Source of the DNA: Streptomyces sp. GKU 895
GTDB taxonomy: Bacteria > Actinomycetota > Actinomycetes > Streptomycetales > Streptomycetaceae
Assembly: GCA_002027195.1 (NCBI GenBank)
Contig: MWJO01000065.1
Coordinates: 1 to 46,720, forward strand
Direction: 5' to 3'
DNA length: 46,720 nt
A program made the position numbers and the translations under genes. Position 1 is the first letter of the stretch; each line of letters starts with the position of its first letter. The notes under the pieces were generated by a model. The model made no database searches and was not told where the DNA came from. It saw only the letters and a list, made by a program, of their open reading frames with translations. Positions 17,837-26,916 of this stretch are shown here, in pieces.

Positions 17837-19184
17837 GTGGCCGCGCCTATGCAGCTGACTCGGATGCACCGCGTTCTCATCGGCGTGGTCGTGTTCGGCG
17901 CAGTGATCATCGCCGGCATCGGCTTCGCGGGTTCGTACGCCGCAGTCCGCGAACTCGCCATCAAAAAGGGCTTCGGGAACTTCAGTTACGTCTTCCCGAT
18001 CGGCATCGACGCGGGCATCTGTGTCCTGCTGGCCCTGGATCTGCTCCTGACCTGGATCCGCATACCCTTCCCGCTGCTGCGCCAGACGGCGTGGCTGCTG
18101 ACGGCGGCCACGATCGCCTTCAACGGCGCCGCGGCCTGGCCGGACCCGCTGGGTGTGGGCATGCACGCGGTGATCCCGGTCCTGTTCGTGGTCGCGGTCG
18201 AGGCGGCCCGCCACGCGATCGGCCGGATCGCGGACATCACGGCGGACAAGCACATGGAGGGCGTCCGCCTGACGCGCTGGCTCCTCTCCCCGATCCCCAC
18301 GTTCCTCCTCTGGCGCCGTATGAAGCTGTGGGAGCTGCGCTCCTACGAGCAGGTCATCAAGCTCGAACAGGACCGCCTGGTCTACCAGGCCCGCCTGCAC
18401 TCCCGCTTCGGCCGCGCCTGGCGCCGCAAGGCCCCGGTGGAGTCCCTGATGCCGCTGCGCCTGGCCCGCTACGGCGTCCCACTGGCGGAAACGGCCCCGG
18501 CGGGCCTGGCGGCGGCGGGCATCGAGCCGGTGCTGCTGCCTCCCGCCCCGCAGGTGGAGATGGAGCGGGCCCCCGCGCCGGCGCCGATGCCCGCGGTGGA
18601 GGGTGCGGCGGCGCCCGTACGGGAGCAGCTTCCCGCCCCCGAGGCACCGCAGCCCCCCCGCCGAGCCGGCCGAGCAGCAGAGCCCGTGGCTCCAGGCGAG
18701 GGACCCGCACACCGTCCAGTACCAGGGCAACTACGACCCGACGTACGACCCGGACGCGGAGTACTGGCAGCAGTACGCGGACGAGCAGCAGCAGTTCGAG
18801 GACCAGCAGAGGTTCGAGGACCAGCAGAGGTTCCAGGGACAGCCGCGCTTCGACGAACAGCAGCCCTTCGAACAGCAGCAGTTCGAGGAGCCGCCGGCGG
18901 CCGTCCAGGAGCCGTCCATGGAGGACACGGGCAGCTTCCCCATCCCGTCCGGTCCGGGCCGTACCCGGGAGATGGGCGCGGGCGGTGGCACGGAGCTGAC
19001 CGAGGACGACTACTACCTGGTCTTCAAGAAGTCGATAGACGGCAGCTACCCGACCTCGGGCCAGTTCAGGGGCGACGTGGAGGCCACGTACGGCACCACG
19101 CTCCCGCAGCGTGAGGCGGAGCGGATGGTCAACCGCTTCACCAACCGCCACACGGCGGAACTCCAGGAAGACCACATCGCGTAG
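17837..19184 (+). CDS. DUF2637-domain membrane protein, frameshifted at a C7 run
   Basis: GTG 17837 follows GGGAGGGGAGTACGG. The N-terminal half has four TM segments, e.g. VLIGVVVFGAVIIAGIGFAG and FPIGIDAGICVLLALDLLL, matching DUF2637 (SpdB-like) proteins linked to conjugation functions in Streptomyces, though chromosomal copies are common. A Pro/Ala linker follows. At CCCCCCC 18653-18659 one C too many breaks the frame. Past it comes a Gln/Phe/Glu-rich repeat region (EDQQRFEDQQRF and similar, ~18780-18880), then a conserved C-terminal domain (LTEDDYYLVFKKSIDGSYPT) with a likely DNA-binding helix, to 19184. Confidence 0.78.
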
Positions 19185-19192
19185 CGAGAACA

Positions 19193-19228
19193 AAGAAGAA
19201 GGGCCCTCTGACGAGGGCCCTTCTTCTT
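19193..19228. terminator. Bidirectional terminator between the DUF2637 gene and lysS
   Basis: A perfect 16-bp stem (arms 19193-19208 and 19213-19228, AAGAAGAAGGGCCCTC in the left arm) with a TGAC loop. It is A-rich on one flank and T-rich on the other, as expected for two convergent genes. Confidence 0.88.
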
Positions 19229-19239
19229 CACTTCACCGC

Positions 19240-20973
19240 TTACTCGCCGAGCAGGCTTCGCACCCGCTCCTGGCCGACCGCCAGCAGCAGCGTGGGCAGC
19301 CGCGGGCCGGTGTCGCGTCCGACCAGCAGGTGGTACAGCAGCGCGAAGAACGTCCGCTGGGCGGTCTTGATCTCCGGCGGCAGCTCCTTGGGCGTGGCGT
19401 CGGCGGAGAACCCGGCCTGCACCTTCGGCACCCCGTACACCAGGTGCGTCAGCCCGTCCAGCGACCAGTTCGCCTCAAGCCCGTCCAGCAGCAGCCGCAG
19501 GGACTCCCGGGACGCCTCGTCGAGGGACTTCAGCAGCTCGGCGTCCGGCTCCTCGCGCACGATGGTCCGCTGGTCGGCGGGGACGTGCGTGTTGATCCAG
19601 GCCTCGGCCTTGTCGTACCGCGGACGGGCCTCGTCCAGGGACGTCAGCGGGTCCGTCGGGTCCAGCTCGCTCAGGATCCGCAGCGCCTGGTCCTCGTGCC
19701 CGGCGGTGATGTCGGCGACGGAGGCAAGGGTCCGGTACGGCAGCGGACGCGCGGTCCGCGGCAGCTCGCCGCCCGCCGTGCGCACCGCACGCGAGTGCGC
19801 GGCGACGTCGGCCGGAAGCGCGGACCCGTCCGCGACCTTGGCGTCCAACTTGTCCCACTCGTCGTAGAGCCGCTGGATCTCCTGGTCGAAGGCGATCTTG
19901 AAGGACTGGTTGGGACGACGGCGGGCGTAGAGCCAGCGCAGGATCTGCGGCTCCATGATCCGGAGCGCGTCGCCGGGGGTCGGGACCCCGCCCCGCGACG
20001 ACGACATCTTCGCCATCCCGGAGATGCCCACGAACGCGTACATCGGCCCGATGGGCTGCTTGCCGCCGAAGATCCCGACGATCTGCCCGCCGACCTGGAA
20101 GCTCGACCCCGGGGACGAGTGGTCGACACCGCTCGGCTCGAAGACGACCCCCTCGTACGCCCACCGCATCGGCCAGTCGACCTTCCAGACCAGCTTGCCG
20201 CGGTTGAACTCGTTGAGCCGCACGGTCTCGGCGAAGCCGCACTCGTTGCAGGTGTACGACAGCTCGGTGGTGTCGTCGTCGTACGAGGTGACCGTCGTCA
20301 GGTCCTTCTCGCAGTTGCCGCAGAACGGCTTGTACGGGAAGTACCCCGCTGACCCGGAGGACCCGTCGTCCTCACCGGCCGCGCCGGACCCCTCGGCGGC
20401 CTCCAGCTCGGCCTCGTCGACCGGCTTCTGCTGCTGCTTCTTGGCCGGGGCCTTCTTCGTCCGGTACTGGGCGAGGATGGCGTCGATGTCGGCGCGGTGC
20501 TTCATGGCGTGCAGGATCTGCTCGCGGTAGGCGCCCGCGGTGTACTGCGCGGTCTGGCTGATCCCGTCGAACTCCACGCCCAGCTCGGCGAGCGCCTCGA
20601 CCATGGCGGCCTTGAAGTGCTCGGCCCAGTTCGGGTACGACGAGCCGGCGGGCGCCGGGACGGAGGTCAGCGGCTTGCCGATGTGCTCGGCCCACGAGTC
20701 GTCGACCCCGGCGATGCCCTGGGGCACCTTGCGGTACCGGTCGTAGTCGTCCCAGGAGATCAGGTGCCGCACCTGGTACCCGCGGCGGCGGATCTCGTCG
20801 GCGACGAGATGCGGGGTCATGACCTCACGGAGGTTTCCGAGGTGGATCGGTCCCGACGGCGACAGCCCGGACGCGACGACGACCGGTTTGCCCGGGGCCC
20901 GACGCTCCGACTCCTCGATGACCTCATCCGCGAAACGGGAGACCCAGTCGGTGGTCTCGGTGCTCTGAGCCAC
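19240..20973 (-). CDS. lysS: Class I (archaeal-type) lysyl-tRNA synthetase
   Basis: 577 residues. The class I Rossmann signature appears as SPSGPIHLGNLRE (HLGN in place of HIGH) and the second as KMSSSRGG (KMSKS variant). A zinc ribbon is seen in CGNCEKDL...YTCNECGF (four Cys). These features and the length identify class I LysRS rather than the class II enzyme of most bacteria. It attaches lysine to tRNA-Lys. Interruptions near residue 185-210 are Gln/Glu-rich. ATG 20973 is divergent from argS, with ~200 bp between. Confidence 0.93.
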   Translation of the reverse strand: MAQSTETTDWVSRFADEVIEESERRAPGKPVVVASGLSPSGPIHLGNLREVMTPHLVADEIRRRGYQVRHLISWDDYDRYRKVPQGIAGVDDSWAEHIGKPLTSVPAPAGSSYPNWAEHFKAAMVEALAELGVEFDGISQTAQYTAGAYREQILHAMKHRADIDAILAQYRTKKAPAKKQQQKPVDEAELEAAEGSGAAGEDDGSSGSAGYFPYKPFCGNCEKDLTTVTSYDDDTTELSYTCNECGFAETVRLNEFNRGKLVWKVDWPMRWAYEGVVFEPSGVDHSSPGSSFQVGGQIVGIFGGKQPIGPMYAFVGISGMAKMSSSRGGVPTPGDALRIMEPQILRWLYARRRPNQSFKIAFDQEIQRLYDEWDKLDAKVADGSALPADVAAHSRAVRTAGGELPRTARPLPYRTLASVADITAGHEDQALRILSELDPTDPLTSLDEARPRYDKAEAWINTHVPADQRTIVREEPDAELLKSLDEASRESLRLLLDGLEANWSLDGLTHLVYGVPKVQAGFSADATPKELPPEIKTAQRTFFALLYHLLVGRDTGPRLPTLLLAVGQERVRSLLGE

Positions 20974-21173
20974 GGGGCACGTCCTTCTTTCTCCTGAAGC
21001 AGCCGGTACGGTCTACGGCTGGCGCTGCCATTGTCCCAGCTACGTCGGCAAGCGCGAAAACGCCTTTTCATGGACGCGCCCCGCACCCGGCAACGAGACG
21101 GAAAAACCCCTTTGCAGCCCCGTGGGATACTGACCGGGTCTATCAAACCCACGAGGAGAACGGCTCCCACCCC

Positions 21174-22931
21174 ATGGCCCCGGTCACGCCCCTCAGCGCC
21201 TCCGTCGAGCAGCAGCTCACGTCCGCCATCTCCGCCACCCTGCCGGAGACCACCGACGTCGACCCCCTGCTCCGACGCAGCGACCGGGCCGACTACCAGG
21301 CCAACGGCATCCTCGCCCTCGCCAAGAAGAACAAGGCGAACCCCCGCGAGCTGGCCACCGAGGTCGTCGCGCACCTCACCACCGGCGACGTGATCAAGGA
21401 CGTCGAGGTCTCCGGCCCCGGCTTCCTCAACATCACGGTCTCCGACAGGGCGATCACGGAGACCCTCGCCGCCCGCGCCGCCGACGGCGACCGTCTCGGC
21501 GTCCCCCTCAAGGACCAGCCCGGCATCACGGTCATCGACTACGCCCAGCCGAACGTGGCCAAGGAGATGCACGTAGGCCACCTGCGGTCAGCCGTGATCG
21601 GCGACGCCCTGCGCGGCATGCTCGACTTCACCGGCGAGCAGACGATCGGCCGGCACCACATCGGCGACTGGGGCACCCAGTTCGGCATGCTCATCCAGTA
21701 CCTGATCGAGAACCCGGACGAACTGTCCGCGGAGACCGACACGGACGGCGAGCAGGCCATGTCGAACCTGAACCGGGTCTACAAGGCGTCCCGCGCGGTC
21801 TTCGACGCGGACGAGGCCTTCAAGGAGCGGGCCAGGAAGCGGGTCGTCGCCCTGCAGTCCGGCGACAAGGAGACGCTCGACCTGTGGCAGCGGTTCGTGG
21901 ACGAGTCGAAGGTCTACTTCTACTCCGTCTTCGAGAAGCTCGACATGGAGATCCGGGACGACGAAATCGTCGGCGAGTCGGCGTACAACGACGGCATGCC
22001 GGAGACCGCCCGCCTCCTGGAGGAGATGGGCGTGGCCGTCCGCTCCGAGGGCGCGCTCGTCGTGTTCTTCGACGAGATCCGCGGCAAGGACGACAAGCCG
22101 GTCCCGCTGATCGTGCAGAAGGCGGACGGCGGGTTCGGCTACGCGGCCTCCGACCTGACCGCGATCCGCAACCGCGTCCAGGACCTGCACGCCACGTCCC
22201 TGATCTATGTCGTGGACGTACGTCAGTCGCTGCACTTCAAGATGGTCTTCGAGGCGGCCCGCCGGGCGGGCTGGCTGACCGACGAGGTCACCGCGCACAA
22301 CATGGGCTACGGCACGGTGCTGGGCGCGGACGGCAAGCCGTTCAAGACGCGTGAGGGCGAGACGGTACGGCTGGAGGACCTGCTGGACGAGGCGGTGCAG
22401 CGGGCCGCCGAGGTGGTGCGGGAGAAGGCGCGGGATCTCACCGAGGACGAGATCCAAGAGCGAGCGGCGCAGGTCGGCATCGGTGCCGTGAAGTACGCGG
22501 ACCTGTCGACGTCGGCGAACCGTGACTACAAGTTCGACCTGGACCAGATGGTGTCGCTGAACGGCGACACGTCGGTGTACATCCAGTACGCGTACGCCCG
22601 TATCCAGTCCATCCTGCGCAAGGCGGAGGCCGTGGCCCCCGCCGCGCACCCGGAGCTCGAACTGCACGCGGCGGAGCGGGCGTTGGGCCTGCACCTGGAC
22701 GCCTTCGGTGCCACGGTCTTCGAGGCGGCGGCGGAGTACGCCCCGCACAAGCTGGCCGCGTACCTGTACCAGCTGGCGTCGCTGTACACGACGTTCTACG
22801 ACAAGTGCCCGGTGCTGAAGGCGGACACGGAGGAGCAGAAGGAGAACCGCCTCTTCCTCTGCGACCTCACCGCCCGCACCCTCCACCAGGGCATGGCCCT
22901 CCTGGGCATCCGCACCCCCGAGCGCCTCTGA
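21174..22931 (+). CDS. argS: Arginyl-tRNA synthetase
   Basis: 585 residues. N-terminal Add-1 domain (residues ~1-110) precedes the class I catalytic core with AQPNVAKEMHVGHLRS (HVGH). The equivalent of KMSKS is the degenerate loop DGKPFKTREGETV, usual in ArgRS. The C-terminal anticodon-binding helical domain ends LLGIRTPERL. The enzyme charges tRNA-Arg and needs tRNA for amino-acid activation. ATG 21174 follows ACGAGGAGAACGG at a slightly long spacing. A terminator follows the stop. Confidence 0.95.
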   Translation: MAPVTPLSASVEQQLTSAISATLPETTDVDPLLRRSDRADYQANGILALAKKNKANPRELATEVVAHLTTGDVIKDVEVSGPGFLNITVSDRAITETLAARAADGDRLGVPLKDQPGITVIDYAQPNVAKEMHVGHLRSAVIGDALRGMLDFTGEQTIGRHHIGDWGTQFGMLIQYLIENPDELSAETDTDGEQAMSNLNRVYKASRAVFDADEAFKERARKRVVALQSGDKETLDLWQRFVDESKVYFYSVFEKLDMEIRDDEIVGESAYNDGMPETARLLEEMGVAVRSEGALVVFFDEIRGKDDKPVPLIVQKADGGFGYAASDLTAIRNRVQDLHATSLIYVVDVRQSLHFKMVFEAARRAGWLTDEVTAHNMGYGTVLGADGKPFKTREGETVRLEDLLDEAVQRAAEVVREKARDLTEDEIQERAAQVGIGAVKYADLSTSANRDYKFDLDQMVSLNGDTSVYIQYAYARIQSILRKAEAVAPAAHPELELHAAERALGLHLDAFGATVFEAAAEYAPHKLAAYLYQLASLYTTFYDKCPVLKADTEEQKENRLFLCDLTARTLHQGMALLGIRTPERL

Positions 22932-22950
22932 CCGCAAGCCGGCGAACAGC

Positions 22951-22983
22951 GGCCCGTCCTCTCCCAGATGGAGAGGACGGGCC
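22951..22983 (+). terminator. Rho-independent terminator after argS
   Basis: GGCCCGTCCTCTCC (22951-22964) pairs with GGAGAGGACGGGCC (22970-22983) around CAGAT, followed by TTTGT. Confidence 0.85.
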
Positions 22984-22989
22984 TTTGTC

Positions 22990-23121
22990 GTGGTGGTGTC
23001 CAGGCTGGCGCGCAGGTTCAAGTCGACCTACAGCGGCAGCGAGGGCGGCCAGTGCCTCGAAGTGGCCACCACCCTCCAGGTCACCCCCTCCGCCTGGGCC
23101 GCCTTCGTCGCGACCGCCTGA
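22990..23121 (+). pseudogene. DUF397 remnant or mini-DUF397 protein
   Basis: An in-frame stretch of 43 codons contains FKSTYSGSEGGQCLEVA, the N-terminal DUF397 signature, followed at once by LQVTPSAWAAFVATA, its C-terminal signature. The central strand (usually ...VHVRDSK...) is missing, so the domain is internally deleted. DUF397 proteins normally sit beside an XRE regulator (BldB/WhiJ-like systems); none is here. The stop overlaps the ATG of the DUF4253 gene (TGATG). Either a relic or a short, still-translated peptide coupled to that gene. Confidence 0.55.
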
Positions 23122-23861
23122 TGGCAAGCCTCCCCAACCCGCTCCCCACCCTGGCCGACCTCGAACTCGGCCTGCCTTCAGGCACGTTGCTCGGCACCAC
23201 GCTGTGGCTCGCGGACGCCCCCGCGCAGCCCGGCGACTGGACGACGTACCAGCAAGCGCCGCGTACCGTCGGCCTCCTCCCCGTCCTCATCGACGTCGGC
23301 GCGGGTCACGGCGGGCCGGGGGAATGGGAGTTGGAGCCCGAGGAGATGTCGTATCCCGGGGACCACGACCCCGAGGAGGTGCTGGCCGACTTCTGGGACA
23401 CGTACCAGGACGACGACTGGCCGGGCCTGGCGGAGCCGGCCGCTTCGGGCGGCTCCCCTGACACCGTCGCCGCGGACGTCGTCAGCTCCCTCCTGAACGG
23501 CGGAGGTCCCCTGAAGGACCCCCGCCCCGCCCTCGTCCCGGCGCGCCGCAGCGCGGACATCCCGGCGGCGATCGGCTGGAGGGGACCGGCGAACCACGAA
23601 AACGACGTGGCCCGGCTCAGCGCGGTGCTCCGCTCCTGGGAGGACCGCTTCGGCATACGCGTGGTGGCCCTCGGCTTCGACCAGCTGATCGTGTCCGTCG
23701 CCGTCCCGCCCACGACCCTCGACGAAGCCCTGGCCGTGGCCGCCGAGCACTTCGCCTTCTGCCCGGACAACATCTGGCAGGGCGCCCCCGGCACCACCCT
23801 CCAGACCTACGCGGAACGCCAGTTGCTCCACCAGCCCGCATGGCACTTCTGGTGGGACTGA
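23121..23861 (+). CDS. DUF4253-domain protein
   Basis: 246 residues starting at ATG 23121. The C-terminal ~110 residues contain WEDRFGIRVVALGFDQLIVSVA, AEHFAFCPDNIWQG and a closing WHFWWD, characteristic of DUF4253 (several Trp near the end). The N-terminal part is acidic and Pro-rich. The family is cytosolic, common in Streptomyces and of unknown function, often near toxin- or immunity-like genes elsewhere; nothing here supports such a role. Coupled to the DUF397 remnant. Confidence 0.82.
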   Translation: MASLPNPLPTLADLELGLPSGTLLGTTLWLADAPAQPGDWTTYQQAPRTVGLLPVLIDVGAGHGGPGEWELEPEEMSYPGDHDPEEVLADFWDTYQDDDWPGLAEPAASGGSPDTVAADVVSSLLNGGGPLKDPRPALVPARRSADIPAAIGWRGPANHENDVARLSAVLRSWEDRFGIRVVALGFDQLIVSVAVPPTTLDEALAVAAEHFAFCPDNIWQGAPGTTLQTYAERQLLHQPAWHFWWD

Positions 23862-23864
23862 CGT

Positions 23865-25076
23865 TCAGCCGCTGAGCGCCCGCCCCAACCGCCGCAGCCC
23901 CTCCCCGATCCGCTCCGGCGTCTCCGTGACGAAGCACAGCCGCAGGGTGGCCCGGTCGGGGGCACCGGCGTAGAAGGGCGCCCCCGGCACGTAGGCCACG
24001 TCGTGCCGTACGACCTGGCCGAGCAGTGCCGTCGTGTCGTACGCCGAAGGCAGCCGCACCCACAGGAACATCCCGCCCTCGGGCCGCTGCCAACTCGCCC
24101 CCTCCGGCAGGACCTCCGCGAGCCCGGCGAGCATCGCGTCCCGCCGCTCGCCGTAGACGGCCGCGACCCGCGCCACGTGGGCGTCGAGATCCCGGTCCGC
24201 CAAGTACCGTGCGGCGGCGAGCTGGTTGACGGTCGGGGTGTGCAGGTCGGCGGCCTGCTTGGCGACCACACAGGCCCGCCGCAGCGCCGCGGGCGCGCGC
24301 AGCCAGCCGAGCCGCAGCCCCGGGGCCATGACCTTGGAGAAGGACCCGAGCAGCACGGTCCGGTCCGCGGCCTCCGCGTGCGCGGCGATCCACGGCACCC
24401 GCTCCCCCTCGAAGCGCAGCTCGCCGTACGGGTCGTCCTCGACGATCCACAGCCCGTGCCGCGCGGCCACGGACGCGAGCGCGGCCCGCCGCTCCGCGGG
24501 AACGGTGCGGCCGGTGGGGTTCTGGAAGGTGGGCACGGTGTAGAGCAGCTTCGGCCGTTCCCGTACGACGAGTTCGGCGAGCGCCTCCGGGTCGGGGCCG
24601 TCGGCGTCCCCGGGCACGCCGAGGACCCGCGCCCCGGCGAAGCCGAACACCTGAAGTGCCGCCAGATAGCAGGGCTCTTCGACCAGGACCGTGTCGCCGG
24701 GCTCGACGAGCGCGGTCGCGAGGAGGGTCAGGGCCTGCTGGGAGCCGGTGGTGATCAGGACGTCGTCGGCGGTCGTGGGCAGCCCGCGCACCGACATCCG
24801 CTCGGCGAGCGCGGCCCGCAGCGTCGGCTCGCCCTCCGTCGTGGAGTACTGGAGCGCCTGTCCGGGCACCTCGGCCAGCACCGCCCGGAAGGCGGCCGCG
24901 ATGCCTTCGGCGTCGAAGAGTTCGGGCGCCGGAAGGCCGCCCGCGAAGTTGATGACCTCGGGCCGTGCGGTGACGGCGAGGATGTCCCGTACCGGAGAAC
25001 CACCGATCGACCGGGCCCGCGCGGCGAGCGGGGGCACGGGGGCGAAGACGTCTGCGGGCGCGCTCGTAAGGGTCAT
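23865..25076 (-). CDS. PLP-dependent aminotransferase (class I/II, 2-aminoadipate transaminase-like)
   Basis: 403 residues. Fold-type I motifs: VINFAGGLPAPELF near the start, TGSQQALTLLATALVEPGD, YTVPTFQNPTGRTVP, EDDPYGELRF and the PLP-Lys loop VLLGSFSKVMAPGLRLGW (Lys in SFSK). This matches LysN/AADAT-like transaminases that act on amino acids such as 2-aminoadipate, leucine or aromatic amino acids. No DNA-binding domain precedes it, so it is not MocR. ATG 25076 is chosen; TTG 25094 would add six residues. Convergent with the DUF4253 gene with only three bases between. Confidence 0.88.
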   Translation of the reverse strand: MTLTSAPADVFAPVPPLAARARSIGGSPVRDILAVTARPEVINFAGGLPAPELFDAEGIAAAFRAVLAEVPGQALQYSTTEGEPTLRAALAERMSVRGLPTTADDVLITTGSQQALTLLATALVEPGDTVLVEEPCYLAALQVFGFAGARVLGVPGDADGPDPEALAELVVRERPKLLYTVPTFQNPTGRTVPAERRAALASVAARHGLWIVEDDPYGELRFEGERVPWIAAHAEAADRTVLLGSFSKVMAPGLRLGWLRAPAALRRACVVAKQAADLHTPTVNQLAAARYLADRDLDAHVARVAAVYGERRDAMLAGLAEVLPEGASWQRPEGGMFLWVRLPSAYDTTALLGQVVRHDVAYVPGAPFYAGAPDRATLRLCFVTETPERIGEGLRRLGRALSG

Positions 25077-25290
25077 GCGGAGCACCCTAGACAATTACCT
25101 GCCCTCTACAAGTAGCTTTCCACGATCCGGTCCCACGTCCCGGAACGCCCGCCTGGGACGCCCCGAACGCGCAGGTCAGCGGCCGCCCCACCGCGCCCGC
25201 GTCCCGAATCGCCAGGCCACCCCTGGCGCCCGCCGATCACCACCGCGCACGCTGGGCCCGCCGAACTCCCCCACCTGAGAGGGCCGTCCC

Positions 25291-25488
25291 ATGCCCAGGT
25301 CCGCACCCACCGCCCGCCCCGCCCGGCTGCTTGCCGCGCTGACGGTCGTACTCGCCGTGTTCACCCTCACGGCGTGCGAGGACGGCGAGGGCCTGCGCGA
25401 CGAGGGCCCGTCCTCCTCGATGTCCCGGTCCTACGAAGACGACCCGCCGGCCGCCTCCCAGGCCTCCCCGCCGAGCGGGAACTCGTAA
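25291..25488 (+). CDS. Small lipoprotein (65 residues)
   Basis: ATG 25291 has GAGAGGGCCGTCCC before it. A signal peptide (RLLAALTVVLAVFTL) ends in lipobox LTAC, giving a mature acidic/Ser-rich peptide of about 37 residues (EDGEGLRDEGPSSSMSRS...). Its last 58 bases overlap the 3' end of the membrane-spanning XRE gene on the other strand. No domain is recognised. Another lipoprotein gene flanks the XRE gene on its other side. Confidence 0.7.
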   Translation: MPRSAPTARPARLLAALTVVLAVFTLTACEDGEGLRDEGPSSSMSRSYEDDPPAASQASPPSGNS

Positions 25489-26741
25489 GCCGGTCGCCCG
25501 TTGTTGCCACTCGTGCGGAAGGGCCTCCCCTTGTCGTCGATCCGCAGCGTGCCGCTGCGCGACCCGCTCGACCAGTCCAGCTCCAGGAACCAGCTCACGT
25601 CGTAGGCGGAGGCGTCGGCCCGGATGTAGTACACCTCGGGGTCCGACTCGCTCACCTTGAACGGGAAGTCCCGGTGCCCCGCCTCGGGCAGCACGGCGGG
25701 CCGCGTCGCGTCGAGGGCGACGGTGAAGGACCGGGTCGGCACGTTGCCGCCGCAGCCCACGCCCGGAAACGCCATGGCGTAGTCGTTCCAGGCGAGCGGC
25801 GACCGCTTGCCGACCATCTGCACGGTCAGATCCTTGACGACCACCGTCTCCTCACCCGTGCCCTGAACGGTGAGCGTCACATACTGCTCCCCCGACGACA
25901 CCGCCCCCGTGGCGGCCACCCACGCCGCCGCGCGCTGCTCGATCGGCGGTGGAGGCACCTCACCGGGCGGCTTGTCGACGAGATACCGCTGGGAGCAGGG
26001 ACTCTCCCAGGAGTACGGGGCGACAGAGACCGTCAGCGGAACGGCGTCGCCGGTGGCGGCGGACGGACCGGACGTGCCCTTCCCGCCGGTGCCCTTCTCC
26101 CGTGCTGCCTTGTCCTTCGCGGTGGCCGAGGGCGAGGCGGACGGCGAGCTCTTCGACGGCGAGGGTGACGCCGCAGTGCTCTCCCCCGCCCCGTCGTCAC
26201 CGGCGACGGACACGGACCCCGCGGGACGCTCACTCTCGTCGCCGTCCCCACCCGAGGGCAGCCCCAGGGCAAGCCCGACGGCACCGAGGACACCGGCTAC
26301 GGCGATGGCGGCGATGAGCGCGGTACGACGACGACGGGGAGCGGCCTCCGCACCCGGGGCCGCGGCCTCAGGCACCACCGCATCCGGCTCACCCGGCTCA
26401 ACGGGCTCAACCGGCTCGCCCGACTGAACGGACTCAACCGGCTCAACCGGCGCCGCAGCCTCCACCGTTGGCGTAGCCGCCCCCTTCTTCCCCCGCCCCG
26501 CATCCGCCAGCACCCACCGCCGATGCAGCTCGACGAGCTCCTCCGGCGAGGCCTTGCACAGCCGCGCGAGCCGCTCGACGGGGGCGTAGTCCGCCGGTAC
26601 GGCATCGCCGTTGCAGTAGCGGTGCAGCGTCGACGTACTCATGTGAAGCCGCTTGGCGAGCACCCCGTAACTGAGCCCGGAGCGGTCCTTCAACTCCCGC
26701 AGAAACTCGGCGAACGCATCCGCGCCGGAGCCGTCGGTCAC
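25431..26741 (-). CDS. Membrane-spanning XRE-type regulator with extracytoplasmic domain
   Basis: 436 residues from GTG 26739-26741. Residues ~11-75 are an XRE helix-turn-helix (LSYGVLAKRLHMSTSTLHRY). A Pro/Glu-rich linker (~90-135) precedes RRRR and one TM helix (~139-161). The rest is outside the membrane: a Ser/Thr/Lys-rich stalk and, from ~235, a beta-rich domain with Cys pairs (SWESPCSQRYLVD and GVGCGGNV). This is a one-component sensor layout: ligand sensed outside, DNA bound inside. A palindrome in the divergent promoter region is a likely target. The DUF4232 lipoprotein is divergent from it. Confidence 0.85.
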   Translation of the reverse strand: MTDGSGADAFAEFLRELKDRSGLSYGVLAKRLHMSTSTLHRYCNGDAVPADYAPVERLARLCKASPEELVELHRRWVLADAGRGKKGAATPTVEAAAPVEPVESVQSGEPVEPVEPGEPDAVVPEAAAPGAEAAPRRRRTALIAAIAVAGVLGAVGLALGLPSGGDGDESERPAGSVSVAGDDGAGESTAASPSPSKSSPSASPSATAKDKAAREKGTGGKGTSGPSAATGDAVPLTVSVAPYSWESPCSQRYLVDKPPGEVPPPPIEQRAAAWVAATGAVSSGEQYVTLTVQGTGEETVVVKDLTVQMVGKRSPLAWNDYAMAFPGVGCGGNVPTRSFTVALDATRPAVLPEAGHRDFPFKVSESDPEVYYIRADASAYDVSWFLELDWSSGSRSGTLRIDDKGRPFRTSGNNGRPAYEFPLGGEAWEAAGGSSS

Positions 26742-26770
26742 CGTTCTCCACCCCCATGTCGTCCCGTTCC

Positions 26771-26824
26771 GGCGTTCCAGGAACGGACTGTTCTAGCAGG
26801 TCAAAGCCCCTCTGGGCGTTCCAG
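26771..26824. promoter_or_regulatory. Palindrome and direct repeats between the XRE gene and the DUF4232 gene
   Basis: CGTTCCAGGAACG (26773-26785) is a perfect palindrome with a one-base centre. GGCGTTCCAG occurs at 26771-26780 and again at 26815-26824, and another GTTCC precedes at 26766. These half-sites in a divergent promoter region are good candidates for binding by the neighbouring XRE protein. Inferred. Confidence 0.45.
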
Positions 26825-26916
26825 CGTCCCGTATGGTCCGGCAGCACTGGCGGCCGGGACGAGGCACCCCACAAGCTCTGATCATCCCAACCAGCGCTTC
26901 CGAAAGGGAACTTGCC

